Below the pieces are notes generated by a model. That model had not been told where the DNA came from and did no database searches. It saw nothing but the letters and a program-made list of their open reading frames with translations. Positions 10,486-19,929 of a stretch of DNA of 64,000 bases are shown piece after piece; the first letter of the stretch is position 1; every line of letters starts with the position of its first letter. The translations under genes were made by a program, and so were the position numbers. The DNA is from Pseudomonadota bacterium (lineage in GTDB: Bacteria; Pseudomonadota; Gammaproteobacteria; Acidiferrobacterales; UBA6901), in the NCBI GenBank assembly GCA_021785515.1, contig JAJYEX010000001.1, forward strand, positions 186,001 to 250,000, written 5' to 3'.

Positions 10486-11046
10486 CTACGCGGACAAACC
10501 CGGTCCGAGATGGGCATCGGCACGCCTGCAAAGACTGTCAAAATAATCTTCCATCGGCCTGTTGGTACCACGTATTCGGTCTACGACGGCCAGGGCCCAC
10601 GCGACATAGCCGCGTCTGCGTTCCGCAGACCAGCCGTCCGGCGGGCGTTCGATGATATCCCGCACATTGCAGATCTTGTCTGCCAGCTTGACCAATCGCG
10701 CCCGGTCCGAAAGAAGATGCGCCTCGTCGATCTGCAGCTGCTTGCGCTCAGGCGGCGGCCGACTCTTGTCATCCGTCACCTCCTCGACCACGGCACCGAT
10801 ATCCTGGCCAAAGTGCTGGCGGATCTCTTCTGCAGTGGTCTCGGTATCCTCGATCGTGTCGTGCAGGATGCCGGCGGCAATGGTGATCGGATCATGCACC
10901 CCGCCGACCGTGCACAGCACCTCAGCCACCGCGATAGGATGGTTGATATAGGGCGATGCCGCCCGGTCCTTGCGCCGCTGGTCGCGGTGCCGATCCGCTG
11001 CAAAATGCATGGCCCGAAGCACCAGGGTCAAATTGTCTTGTTCCAT
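10486..11046 (-). CDS. RelA/SpoT-like HD-domain hydrolase (small alarmone hydrolase/MESH1-like)
   Basis: HDxxED motif (GILHDTIEDTETT), YINHPIAVAEVL, LVKLADKICNVRDI; no synthetase domain. Confidence 0.8.
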   Translation of the reverse strand: MEQDNLTLVLRAMHFAADRHRDQRRKDRAASPYINHPIAVAEVLCTVGGVHDPITIAAGILHDTIEDTETTAEEIRQHFGQDIGAVVEEVTDDKSRPPPERKQLQIDEAHLLSDRARLVKLADKICNVRDIIERPPDGWSAERRRGYVAWALAVVDRIRGTNRPMEDYFDSLCRRADAHLGPGLSA

Positions 11047-11112
11047 GAGCCAGTCCAGAACCCGAGATTAAGTGCGCGCCCGCCGCAGCCGACAGAGACC
11101 TTGCGTCGAAGG

Positions 11113-11697
11113 CTACTGGCCGGACCTGCGATTCTCGGAAAGCATGTTGCAGAACACCGCCCCCTGTTCGAGCGCATCATCCAGGGCCACATGGGTATGC
11201 CGCAATTCGTCGAACCAGCGCTTCGGAAGATAGGTCCGAGACGTCATGCGGAAGTCGGTCTTGCGCATTCCCATTGCATAGGACCGCACATCCAGCGCGT
11301 TCTCGCGGAACGGTCGCATTCCCGAAAATCGCACCAGATACCAGTATATCCACATGAAATCCCAGCTGGCCGGCCAACCGACAAATACTGCACGTCCAGG
11401 GAGCTTCTCCAGCCAGGCGCCATACTCCGGCATGACCTGCTCCGGCGCACGCGGGTTCTGGCGGCAGGCATTCCAGGCCTCCGGGAATCCTTTCCACCAC
11501 TCCGCCGTGACCGGATGCGGGCTTGCTCCCGGAAGCGCCTCGAGATTGGCGGTGTAGGTTCCGAGCAGCGTCTTGTCGGCACCGTAGGCCACGGAGGCAA
11601 AACTCAGCATGGAATGGGGCCCCGGAATCGGTCCGTCGGCCTCGATGTCTGTGCTGACATAGATTTCAGGCAAACCGCCCGTCGCACTCTTGTTCAT
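11113..11697 (-). CDS. DEDD-type 3'-5' exonuclease-like protein
   Basis: [23 protein letters not shown] (DxE motif) and [11 protein letters not shown] (H...D motif). Confidence 0.75.
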   Translation of the reverse strand: MNKSATGGLPEIYVSTDIEADGPIPGPHSMLSFASVAYGADKTLLGTYTANLEALPGASPHPVTAEWWKGFPEAWNACRQNPRAPEQVMPEYGAWLEKLPGRAVFVGWPASWDFMWIYWYLVRFSGMRPFRENALDVRSYAMGMRKTDFRMTSRTYLPKRWFDELRHTHVALDDALEQGAVFCNMLSENRRSGQ

Positions 11698-11763
11698 CCG
11701 GCCCCCGCTTCCTCGTCAATGACCCGAACCCGAGGGTGCCCGAGGCCCCCGCGCGGATTCCCA

Positions 11764-12579
11764 TCACAAGATTGCTCCCGGCTCCTTGAGGGCATGCTGC
11801 GACAGTTGCTGCACGATGTAATCGTACGCCTCGTCGACCGAGTCAGTACTGTAAAAAATCCCCAGATCCTGCGGATCGACCGTGCCAGACCGGACTAGGG
11901 CATCGAAGTTGACCACCTCACTCCAGTACTGGCGACCAAAAAGCACCACCGGCAGATGCTTCCGGATCTTATGGGTCTGCAGCAGGGTCAGCAGCTCGAA
12001 CAGCTCATCCAGCGTTCCGAAGCCTCCCGGAAAGACAATCACCGCCTTGGCAAGATAAGCAAACCAGAACTTGCGCATGAAGAAATAATGGAAGTGAAAG
12101 GACAGCTCGCGCGTTACATAGCGGTTGTCAAACTCTTCCACCGGAATGGATATAGTAAGACCGACGTTCATGCCCTTGGCTTCGGAAGCGCCGCGATTGG
12201 CCGCCTCCATGATCCCTGGCCCCCCTCCGGTGCACACGACAAAACGGCGCTCCTCGTCGCTCAGCTTCTTCGACCACTCCGTAAGACGTCGCGCCAGCTC
12301 CCGTGCGGCTTCATAGTAGACCGACATGTCAAGGCGCAACCTGGCCTTGGCCAGATCACCTCCGCCCTGCTCGGCTGCCCGCACCTCCGCTTCAGCCTGA
12401 TCACGCGGCACCACGCGCGCCGAACCCATGAACACAATCGTGTCATGGACGCGGTAGTGGGAAAACCGGCTCTCTGGCTCGAGGTACTCAGCGAGAATGC
12501 GTAGCGGGCGCGCATCGCGACTGTCGAGAAATGATTCGTTGCGGTAGGCCTTGACCGAGTAGTGTCGTCTTTCCTTCAT
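11764..12579 (-). CDS. LOG family (lysine decarboxylase-like, TIGR00730-type) protein
   Basis: CTGGGPGIMEAANRGA and PGGFGTLDELFE motifs. Start placed at MKERRHYSVKAYRNE. Confidence 0.88.
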   Translation of the reverse strand: MKERRHYSVKAYRNESFLDSRDARPLRILAEYLEPESRFSHYRVHDTIVFMGSARVVPRDQAEAEVRAAEQGGGDLAKARLRLDMSVYYEAARELARRLTEWSKKLSDEERRFVVCTGGGPGIMEAANRGASEAKGMNVGLTISIPVEEFDNRYVTRELSFHFHYFFMRKFWFAYLAKAVIVFPGGFGTLDELFELLTLLQTHKIRKHLPVVLFGRQYWSEVVNFDALVRSGTVDPQDLGIFYSTDSVDEAYDYIVQQLSQHALKEPGAIL

Positions 12580-12695
12580 TCGATACGTTTCCGCACTGCA
12601 GCACATTCCCCGGCACAATTTTATCGGGATTCCGGGTCGTCCCGGCGCCCTAAGCACGCGCACAATGTGCGCCGTCGACAACCAGTCCTGCCGAT

Positions 12696-12947
12696 CTATT
12701 CCTGCAACCACCTAACCAGATAAAAAAGTCTGACCCCCTCGGAGGAGCGAGCCGGACCGACAACCCTGGCGGGATAGCGGTTCCCGGCAGCATCTGCAGC
12801 CGCGATGGCCGCGGCCTCCGACTCGACGACGGTCACACACTCTTCGGCAAAACGTCCGCGCGTGCGCCGCGGCGCGTACACCACGGCGTAATGCTCCTCG
12901 ACAACGCCTGCATCCGGATCCAGGGATATGCCCCGCATGGCAGGCAA
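12696..12947 (-). CDS. Hypothetical small protein (83 aa)
   Basis: Short ORF in a gap between recognised genes; plausible composition only. Confidence 0.4.
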   Translation of the reverse strand: MPAMRGISLDPDAGVVEEHYAVVYAPRRTRGRFAEECVTVVESEAAAIAAADAAGNRYPARVVGPARSSEGVRLFYLVRWLQE

Positions 12948-13181
12948 TTATCACCCCTGAAGGACAGCAGAACAAGCAACCGTGAATTCCCCGCGGTGCA
13001 GCACGTACGGCCGGCCGGCCCGGGGATTCGTGCGAATCCTGCGGGCTGTTCGGTCCGGATCCTGACACGTCGCACGACGTCATCGCGCAGGCCGACGAAG
13101 ATGCGGTGGCGACCACGGGACAATGACCCTCCATGCACCCTGCACCGGCGGGATAGCCTGGCGGCTACTGCGGAACGCTGG

Positions 13182-14285
13182 TTAAAACTTCCGGAAATCC
13201 TGCATAAGAGAAAGCGCCTCGGCCACCGGCCTGCAGCCGACCTGCCCGTCAAAGGTGTTTACCCCCTTGGCGAAACCCGGATCCGCCCGCAGCGCTTCGA
13301 CACCGTGCTCGGCGAGCCGCAGCACATAGGGCAAGGTTGCGTCGGTAAGCGCCATCGTCGAACTGCGCGGATACGCGCCCGGCATATTGGTCACTGCATA
13401 GTGAATGACATCATGGCGGACAAATACCGGATCGGAATGAAGCGTAGGCCGGGACGTCTCGATGCATCCTCCCTGATCGATACTCACGTCGACTATTACC
13501 GAGCCGGGCTTCATGCGCCGCACCATGGACTCGGTGACTACATGGGGAGCCCGCGCCCCGCGGGCAAGAACCGCACCCACCAGCAGGTCCGCGCTTTCCA
13601 TCTCCCGCATGATTTGCTGCTCGTCCGAAACCAGGAACCGGATTTGATTGTGCGGGAAGCTCCAGCGGGAACCAGCCCGCTCCGGATCCAGCGTAAAGAC
13701 CACCACCTCGGCACCGATGCCGACGGCTGCCCGCGCCGCGTGCTCCCCCACCACGCCGTCGCCGATAATCACCACTCGACCGTGGTTGCGACCGAGGATG
13801 CTGCCGAGCAGCACTCCCTTGCCACCGGCGGGACAGGCAAGGTAATGGTTTCCAACCGCGACCGCCATGGTCCCGGCAATCGCGCTCATCGGCGCAAGAA
13901 GTGGAAGCTGCCCGTCCTGATCCTCGACAGTTTCGTAGGCGACCGCCGTGGTGCGGCGGGCCAGCAGACTCTCGGTCAAAGACCTGGGGGCACCCGCAAG
14001 GTGCAGATAGGTAAACAGAATGTGCCTGCCCAGGAACCGGTATTCGGCTGCAAGCGGCTCCTTTACCTTGAGGACCAGGTCGCAGTCCCAGGCCTCGTCT
14101 GCCGACACCAGCTCGGCCCCGGCCTGGCGGTACTCTTCATCGGCATAACCGGAGCCGGACCCGGCGCCTCGCTCAACCCTCAAGCGATGTTTGGCCACAA
14201 CCAACAGGCGCGCACCGGAAGGCGTTAAGGCTACGCGGTTCTCCTGGTCCTTGATCTCCCGGACAACGCCCACCCTCACGATCAC
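13182..14285 (-). CDS. ald: Alanine dehydrogenase
   Basis: MIVRVGVVREIKDQENRVALTPSGARLL..., LVLKVKEP, LTYLHLAG-like, MSAIAGTMAVAVGNHYL, Rossmann segment VVIIGDGVVGEHAARAAVGIGAEVVVF. Confidence 0.93.
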   Translation of the reverse strand: MIVRVGVVREIKDQENRVALTPSGARLLVVAKHRLRVERGAGSGSGYADEEYRQAGAELVSADEAWDCDLVLKVKEPLAAEYRFLGRHILFTYLHLAGAPRSLTESLLARRTTAVAYETVEDQDGQLPLLAPMSAIAGTMAVAVGNHYLACPAGGKGVLLGSILGRNHGRVVIIGDGVVGEHAARAAVGIGAEVVVFTLDPERAGSRWSFPHNQIRFLVSDEQQIMREMESADLLVGAVLARGARAPHVVTESMVRRMKPGSVIVDVSIDQGGCIETSRPTLHSDPVFVRHDVIHYAVTNMPGAYPRSSTMALTDATLPYVLRLAEHGVEALRADPGFAKGVNTFDGQVGCRPVAEALSLMQDFRKF

Positions 14286-14309
14286 GCCCCTCGCAGGAAA
14301 ATCAGACCG

Positions 14310-15392
14310 CTACGCCGCCGGCACCTTGACCGCGGCCGGCTGTCCGGAACGCGCAAAGTCCAGCATGCGGGCAGTTGCACGCAGCGCCTTCACCCGCACG
14401 TCCTCCACAACCTGGATTTCGTTGGTGCCGTGCTCCAGCACACGCGCCAGGCCCTGCAGGTCATTCATGGCCATCCACGGACAGTGGGCGCAGCTGCGGC
14501 AGGTTGCGCCGGCACCGGCGGTCGGAGCCTCGATCAGCAGTTTGTCCGGTGCCGCCTGCCTCATCTTGTGGAAAATGCCATTGTCCGTGGCAACGATCAG
14601 GGTCTGCTGCGGCAAACGACGCGCCGCATCGATAAGCTGGGTTGTCGAGCCGACCACGTCCGCGAGCTCCAGCACACTGGCCGGGGACTCGGGATGTGCG
14701 AGTACTGCAGCCTCCGGGTGCCTGCCCTTCAGTTCCGCCAACGCCTGCGCCTTGAATGCCTCGTGGACCACGCACGCCCCGGGCCACAACACCATGTCGG
14801 CGCCACTGACCTGCTGTACGTAGGCTCCCAGGTGGCGGTCCGGAGCCCAAAGTATCCGTTCTCCCCGGTCCTTCAGGTATTTGACCAGGCGCACCGCGAT
14901 GCCTGAGGTCACGACCCAGTCAGCCCGCGCTTTGACCTCGGCACTGGTATTCGAGTACACGACAACCGTGTGGTCCGGATAGGCATCGCAGAATGGAATA
15001 AAACGGTCCGCCGGACACTCGAGATCAAGTGAGCACTCGGCCCCGCTGTCGACCATCAGCACCCGCTTCTCCGGATTCAGTATTTTGGCAGTCTCACCCA
15101 TGAACCGCACGCCCGCCACGACCAGCGTTTTGGCGGGATGCTCATGCCCGAACCGCGCCATCTCAAGAGAATCCGAGACAAACCCGCCGGTTTCCTCGGC
15201 AATCATCTGCAGATCTTCATGAACGTAGTAATGGGCTACCAGCACGGCGTCGCGGTCCCGCAGCAGGCGCTTGATCCGCGCGATGATCTCGCCTCGCGCG
15301 CTGTCGGTCAGCGGCGGTATGCGCGCCAACACCTCTGCGGTGTCGGGCACTTTCACGACCGGAATAACGGGTACAGTGGCAGAAGCACGCAT
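14310..15392 (-). CDS. nadA: Quinolinate synthase
   Basis: [87 protein letters not shown]-terminal [13 protein letters not shown]. Confidence 0.97.
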   Translation of the reverse strand: MRASATVPVIPVVKVPDTAEVLARIPPLTDSARGEIIARIKRLLRDRDAVLVAHYYVHEDLQMIAEETGGFVSDSLEMARFGHEHPAKTLVVAGVRFMGETAKILNPEKRVLMVDSGAECSLDLECPADRFIPFCDAYPDHTVVVYSNTSAEVKARADWVVTSGIAVRLVKYLKDRGERILWAPDRHLGAYVQQVSGADMVLWPGACVVHEAFKAQALAELKGRHPEAAVLAHPESPASVLELADVVGSTTQLIDAARRLPQQTLIVATDNGIFHKMRQAAPDKLLIEAPTAGAGATCRSCAHCPWMAMNDLQGLARVLEHGTNEIQVVEDVRVKALRATARMLDFARSGQPAAVKVPAA

Positions 15393-15502
15393 TTTGCACC
15401 TCCAGACGATATGGCGGACCGGGGAGCCGGGGTGGGAGCTGCCACGCGGGCAACGTCCCCCGACGGTCTGGCTCCATCCCCGAATCCGACGTCCTGCCGG
15501 CT

Positions 15503-16168
15503 TCAGTTGAGGGAGCCGGCTGTCCCCGGCCGTCTCACGCGATACAGGCGCGCCGGACGACGGCCGTCTTGCCGCACCTCGCAGGTATCCTCGATAGCGC
15601 CCAGGGTCAGCATGCGCCTGCGAAAATTGCGCTTGTCCAGGCGCTCGCCCCGGATGATCTCGTGCACTTCCTGCAGATCACCCAGCGTAAACATCCCCGG
15701 CACCAGCTGGAACGCCACAGCCGAGTAATCGAGCTTCGCCACGAGCCGCTGCCGCGCAATCATCGCAATCTGGCGCTGATCCAGATCAAGCGCCGGCAAC
15801 GCATCAAAACCGAACCACTGGACGCTCCCAGACCCTGATCCATCCACCATGTTGCCGGACGGTATCAGCGCATAATAGGCAATACTCACTACCCTGTCCT
15901 GTGGATCCCGCGATACCCGCCCGAAAGTATAGAGCTGCTCCAAATAGACATCACCGATACCGGTCTGGTCCTGCAGTTCGCGACGGGCACACTGCTCGAG
16001 ATTCGTGTCCAGCAGCACGGGGCCTCCTGGAAGCATCCAGTTCTGGTGGCGCGACCCCTGCGCGCCCCGGACCAAAAGCAATCCGAGCTGGCGCCTCTCG
16101 ATCGCAAGACCCGCGACGATGACCGTGACTTCGGGACGTTTGCCAGGATCTGGTGCCATTGCGCGCAT
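15503..16168 (-). CDS. nrtR: Nudix-related transcriptional regulator (NrtR-like)
   Basis: N-terminal Nudix fold with degenerate box (REXXDQTG), C-terminal winged-helix-like [28 protein letters not shown]; directly upstream of nadA. Confidence 0.82.
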   Translation of the reverse strand: MRAMAPDPGKRPEVTVIVAGLAIERRQLGLLLVRGAQGSRHQNWMLPGGPVLLDTNLEQCARRELQDQTGIGDVYLEQLYTFGRVSRDPQDRVVSIAYYALIPSGNMVDGSGSGSVQWFGFDALPALDLDQRQIAMIARQRLVAKLDYSAVAFQLVPGMFTLGDLQEVHEIIRGERLDKRNFRRRMLTLGAIEDTCEVRQDGRRPARLYRVRRPGTAGSLN

Positions 16169-16173
16169 CCATT

Positions 16174-16190
16174 GGTGTCAAAAAGACACC
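16174..16190. promoter_or_regulatory. Perfect dyad GGTGTC-AAAAA-GACACC upstream of nrtR start (candidate autoregulatory operator)
   Basis: 6+5+6 bp perfect inverted repeat, 6 nt 5' of the nrtR ATG. Confidence 0.6.
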
Positions 16191-16461
16191 CCGGAAAGTC
16201 TACACGCAACGCCACCGTCAAACCAGCCGTCGGCCTGCCGGTCCGGCGGGAGAAAGCAGTTCGATAACGGACAGCGAATCGGGCTTAATCACCAAAAAAG
16301 TATTCCTTCCAATACGTCGTAACTGCTATATTTATATGATTACATTCATGATGGGTATATAGGCGCATGGCTCGCGGCCAGGCCGACACGGTATCACCCA
16401 TGCTCACGTGGGCCCGGCTATTTCCCGATTATTTGCACGAACACGAGCGAACCGACCACAC

Positions 16462-17520
16462 ATGAGACACCACAGGCAGCATATCGCCCTGGCAACCACC
16501 GTTGTCATCATCGCTGCGGCGATTCTGCTACCGAAAATCTGGGCTATCGATCATCGGACCGACTTTACCCGCCCCGCTGCGGTGGCGGATACGGTGCCTG
16601 CCGTTGCCGATGGTGCGGCCGCTCCGGCTCCGGCATCAGCTCCGGCACCGGCTCCATCCGCCGGGCCAGAAGGCCCAGTCAGGGTGTTAGACCAGGCGAA
16701 CCTTTTCCTGCGTTATGCCGACCCCTACCAGCTATATCTGCGATCGGGTTCGGCCGAGGTGATAGACGCGCGGGATGGCGCTGTGCTTTATTCCAAGGAC
16801 GACGATGTTCAGCGACCGATTGCGTCCCTGACCAAGCTGATGACCGCGATGGTCCTCCTGGACGCCCGCCTGCCGATGGACCGCCTGATTACCATCAGGC
16901 GTGTCGACCGTGACACCTTTCGCGGATCGAGCTCGCGTCTTCCGTTTGGAACGGTCCTGACGCGCTATGACATGCTGCACGTTGCGCTCGCGGCCTCGGA
17001 CAACCGTGCGGCGGCGGCGCTGGCCCGTACCTATCCAGGAGGCAAGGCAGCATTCGTTCGGGCCATGAACGCCAAGGCCCAGTCGCTCGGGATGACCAAC
17101 ACCCACTATGTGGACAGTACTGGACTGTACAACGGCGACGTATCGACGGCGGCGGACATTGCCAAACTCGTCAGGGCGGCCCAAAGCTATCGGCTGGTAC
17201 ACAAGTTCACGACAACCGAGATGTTCAGTGTCAGCGACCGGCGTACCGGCCGCACCATCCGGTTCCGCAATACCGACCTGCTGGTGGGAAACCCGCTGTG
17301 GAGAATCCAGCTGAGCAAGACCGGATATACGTCCAATGCCGGGCAATGTTTGGCGATGGAAACGATGATTGCGAACAGGCCGGTCATCATCGTCCTGATG
17401 GACGGCTGGGGCTGGGAGGCAAGGTTCGCCGATGCACGGCGGGTGCGCAGCTGGATCCTCAACACCGACCGGCGGATTCCGGATTACTTCCACGAACGCC
17501 TGGCAAGTGCCCGCAGTTAG
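16462..17520 (+). CDS. D-alanyl-D-alanine endopeptidase/carboxypeptidase (S11, PBP7 type)
   Basis: SxxK (IASLTKLM), SDN (ASDNRAA), KTG (LSKTGYTSNAG); N-terminal TM and Ala-Pro-rich linker (APAPASAPAPAPSAGP). Confidence 0.9.
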   Translation: MRHHRQHIALATTVVIIAAAILLPKIWAIDHRTDFTRPAAVADTVPAVADGAAAPAPASAPAPAPSAGPEGPVRVLDQANLFLRYADPYQLYLRSGSAEVIDARDGAVLYSKDDDVQRPIASLTKLMTAMVLLDARLPMDRLITIRRVDRDTFRGSSSRLPFGTVLTRYDMLHVALAASDNRAAAALARTYPGGKAAFVRAMNAKAQSLGMTNTHYVDSTGLYNGDVSTAADIAKLVRAAQSYRLVHKFTTTEMFSVSDRRTGRTIRFRNTDLLVGNPLWRIQLSKTGYTSNAGQCLAMETMIANRPVIIVLMDGWGWEARFADARRVRSWILNTDRRIPDYFHERLASARS

Positions 17521-17540
17521 CCTCCGGCCACCGGACCGGT

Positions 17541-17930
17541 TCACCCATCCTGCAGGTCGAGAGGCATATAGAAGAAGACGAAGCGGCCGCCCTGCACGTC
17601 GACTTTCAGCGTCGCACCGTGATTGATCCCGTAGTCCACATAACCCGGTACCGCAGACGCTGCATGACATTCGCTGGAGTGCTGCGGCGACTCGAAATCG
17701 CGGTCACGATCGTACCACGACAATAGCATGTGCTCGCCGATCCGTTTGACGGCCTCGCGTTCGGCAAGCGCCATGGCTTGCGCCAGCCCGGCGATCACCT
17801 GCCCGGAATCAAGCTCCACCACAGTCACCGACGGCGGCACAGTTCTGCCCGGCAGCGCGCCGCACGCGTCTGGTCCGGCATCTGTCGTCTCCACAGGCGG
17901 CACTATGGGACGATCCTTTTCCGGTTTCAT
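17541..17930 (-). CDS. Conserved hypothetical protein (possibly AF1514/DUF5619-like)
   Basis: MKPEKDRP... start; LLSWYDRDRDFESPQHSSECH...GYVDYGINHGATLKVDV core. Family assignment from memory, uncertain. Confidence 0.5.
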   Translation of the reverse strand: MKPEKDRPIVPPVETTDAGPDACGALPGRTVPPSVTVVELDSGQVIAGLAQAMALAEREAVKRIGEHMLLSWYDRDRDFESPQHSSECHAASAVPGYVDYGINHGATLKVDVQGGRFVFFYMPLDLQDG

Positions 17931-17958
17931 GTGTCCTGCCTCTCGCCGGTGCACGACT

Positions 17959-18297
17959 TCAAGCGAGGTGACCATCGATAAAATCGCGCACGAAAGTCTC
18001 GGGTCTGGCGCCACTGAAGCGCCCGCGCTCCACTCCCCGATCAAACAGGATCACCGTCGGAAAGCCCTTCAGGCCGTAGCGGCCGGCTAACCGCATGTTC
18101 TCGTCCACCTCCACCTTGGCAAGGCGCAACGCACCACCATAGGCCTGGGTTACCTTTTCGAGAACTGGCGTCAATGCCCGGCACGGGGCACACCACTCGG
18201 CCCAGAAGTCCACAAGTACCGGCTGATGGTGGGATGCATCCAGAACCGACTGGGGAAAATCGTCTTCGTTGGCGTTGAATATCACGGTAGCGGACAT
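17959..18297 (-). CDS. Thioredoxin (CAPC active site)
   Basis: VDFWAEWCAPCRALTPVLEKV, KVEVDENMRLAGRYGLKGFPTVILF. Confidence 0.92.
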   Translation of the reverse strand: MSATVIFNANEDDFPQSVLDASHHQPVLVDFWAEWCAPCRALTPVLEKVTQAYGGALRLAKVEVDENMRLAGRYGLKGFPTVILFDRGVERGRFSGARPETFVRDFIDGHLA

Positions 18298-18490
18298 GTT
18301 GCCTTCGGGTCACCTGCGTACAGGGCGGCAAAAGCTATCATGGGCGCCCCACCGGTGCAACGACGCCACCCGCCAAAATCTTCGCTCCTCGCAGGCACAA
18401 CCGGGCTGCGACAAACCCTCTGCCGGATAATCCGCAACAATCCGCGCCGGTGTCCGCGCACGGACCGGATCTGGCGGCGCCGCTACTCCT

Positions 18491-18817
18491 TCATACAGTG
18501 GCGCGACGGATTCCGCGCTTGAGGTCGTGAATGCGGCGCAATATGCCGCGCAATTCATCATGATTTTTGGCGGCAAGCGCGGCATCCCGCTTCTTCTTCA
18601 ATTCCCGGATACGCGCCTTGATGCCGGCGGTGTCCACGCCAACGAGGTGATGATGGTGTTCATGTGCCTCGATCCCGAGCGCCTTGCACAGGGCCACAAG
18701 GAGATGATCCTTGTTGAGCTGGGTGTAGCCCTTTACCGCCTCATGATCAAGACCCGCCGCGATTTCACGGAGTTCCGCAACTGTCTTCCCCTTCAGATCG
18801 TCATAACTGTGCGACAT
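18491..18817 (-). CDS. Rho termination factor N-terminal (SAP-like) domain protein
   Basis: LKGKTVAELREIAAGLDHEAVKGYTQLNKDHLLVALCKALGIEAHEHHHH, then a basic coiled region. Confidence 0.75.
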   Translation of the reverse strand: MSHSYDDLKGKTVAELREIAAGLDHEAVKGYTQLNKDHLLVALCKALGIEAHEHHHHLVGVDTAGIKARIRELKKKRDAALAAKNHDELRGILRRIHDLKRGIRRATV

Positions 18818-18892
18818 GAATGTAGTCCCCCTCGCTCATCGGTATTCCATTGGTCGACCGTGTCCATGGTACCCCGAACACGTCCATCATAC

Positions 18893-18952
18893 CCTCCGCC
18901 CCTGAGTGCGGCGGCGCCACGTACGCCGCGCCGCCGCACTCAGGGGCGGAGG
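18893..18952. terminator. Long perfect GC-rich inverted repeat (hairpin) overlapping the DLH stop codon
   Basis: CCTCCGCCCCTGAGTGCGGCGGCG / CGCCGCCGCACTCAGGGGCGGAGG arms, 24 bp perfect (25 with the next C-G pair), 10-12 nt loop; no U tract. Confidence 0.6.
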
Positions 18953-19647
18953 TATCGCGCAAAGAACTCAAGCGTGCGCGGCCACGAAAGCGCGTCGGCG
19001 GCCTCGCGATACCGTTCAGCGCTCGTAAAGTTCATGAATGCGTGGCCCGCCCCGGAATAGGCGAAAAATTCGTGCGGCTTGCCCAGGCGCGTCAGTTCGG
19101 CATCGAATTCCTGCACATCCTTGGGTGCCGGGTTGGTGTCATCAGCCCCGGCATGAAACATGATCGGACAGTGGATCTCGGCACTGCGCTCAAACGGCGC
19201 AACCACACCATCCCCCCACGCAACCTTGATGTTTCCACCATAATATGCCACTGCCGCCCTGAAGCTTGGATTGGCCGCGGCCATCAGATAGACGACCCGA
19301 CCCCCCATGCAGAAGCCCGTTATGCCCAGCCGCTTACTGTCAACCCGGGGATGACGCTGCAGATAGTCCACAACAGCGTTGACATCCTCCTCGACCTCAC
19401 GATCCTTCAACAACCGGAACCGCTCCATCCCGTCGCGCGTGGGATCAAGGCGGTGATACAGATCGGGCGCCACTGCAACATACCCCGCATCTGCGAGGCG
19501 GTCGCACATGCGGTGAATGAACACATCGACCCCAGGCGCGTGCTGAATGACGACGATCGCCGGGAAACGCTGCGTTCCGTCCGGAAGTGCCTCATACACT
19601 GCCATGCCGGCACCGCCGGTTGCCATGGTCCGCGTGAAACATGCCAT
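18940..19647 (-). CDS. Dienelactone hydrolase family protein
   Basis: IVVIQHAPGVDVFIHRMCDRLADAGYVAVAPDLYHR, GFCMGGRVVYLMAA, HAGADDTNPAPKDVQ, GAGHAF. Confidence 0.88.
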   Translation of the reverse strand: MACFTRTMATGGAGMAVYEALPDGTQRFPAIVVIQHAPGVDVFIHRMCDRLADAGYVAVAPDLYHRLDPTRDGMERFRLLKDREVEEDVNAVVDYLQRHPRVDSKRLGITGFCMGGRVVYLMAAANPSFRAAVAYYGGNIKVAWGDGVVAPFERSAEIHCPIMFHAGADDTNPAPKDVQEFDAELTRLGKPHEFFAYSGAGHAFMNFTSAERYREAADALSWPRTLEFFARYLRP

Positions 19648-19929
19648 GCTTCTCGATCCTCCCTTTAACCCTACGGTAACCGCGGCATCCACCACTACCC
19701 CGGCCGACAGAACTGACAGCCTGCCGTCCATTGTGCTCCGGTTGGCGCAAAACTGACAAGCAACAACCCGACGATGGACAGCTGCGGCTGCACATCGTAA
19801 TGTTTCCAGCCGCCGGCACATTCCCGCACGCCTGGCGCGCCGGATCGGGCCGCTGCCGATGCGCCTCCGTTCGTCGCGACCTGCGGCCTGCACCGACCGG
19901 CCAACTCTCATGGAAATACAGACAGCGAT

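Noticed and set aside
10297-11898. 533-aa plus-strand ORF
   Set aside because: Antisense across dacA-like promoter, the HD hydrolase and exonuclease genes; no homology recognised.
12891-14228. 445-aa plus-strand ORF
   Set aside because: Antisense to alanine dehydrogenase and the adjacent spacer.
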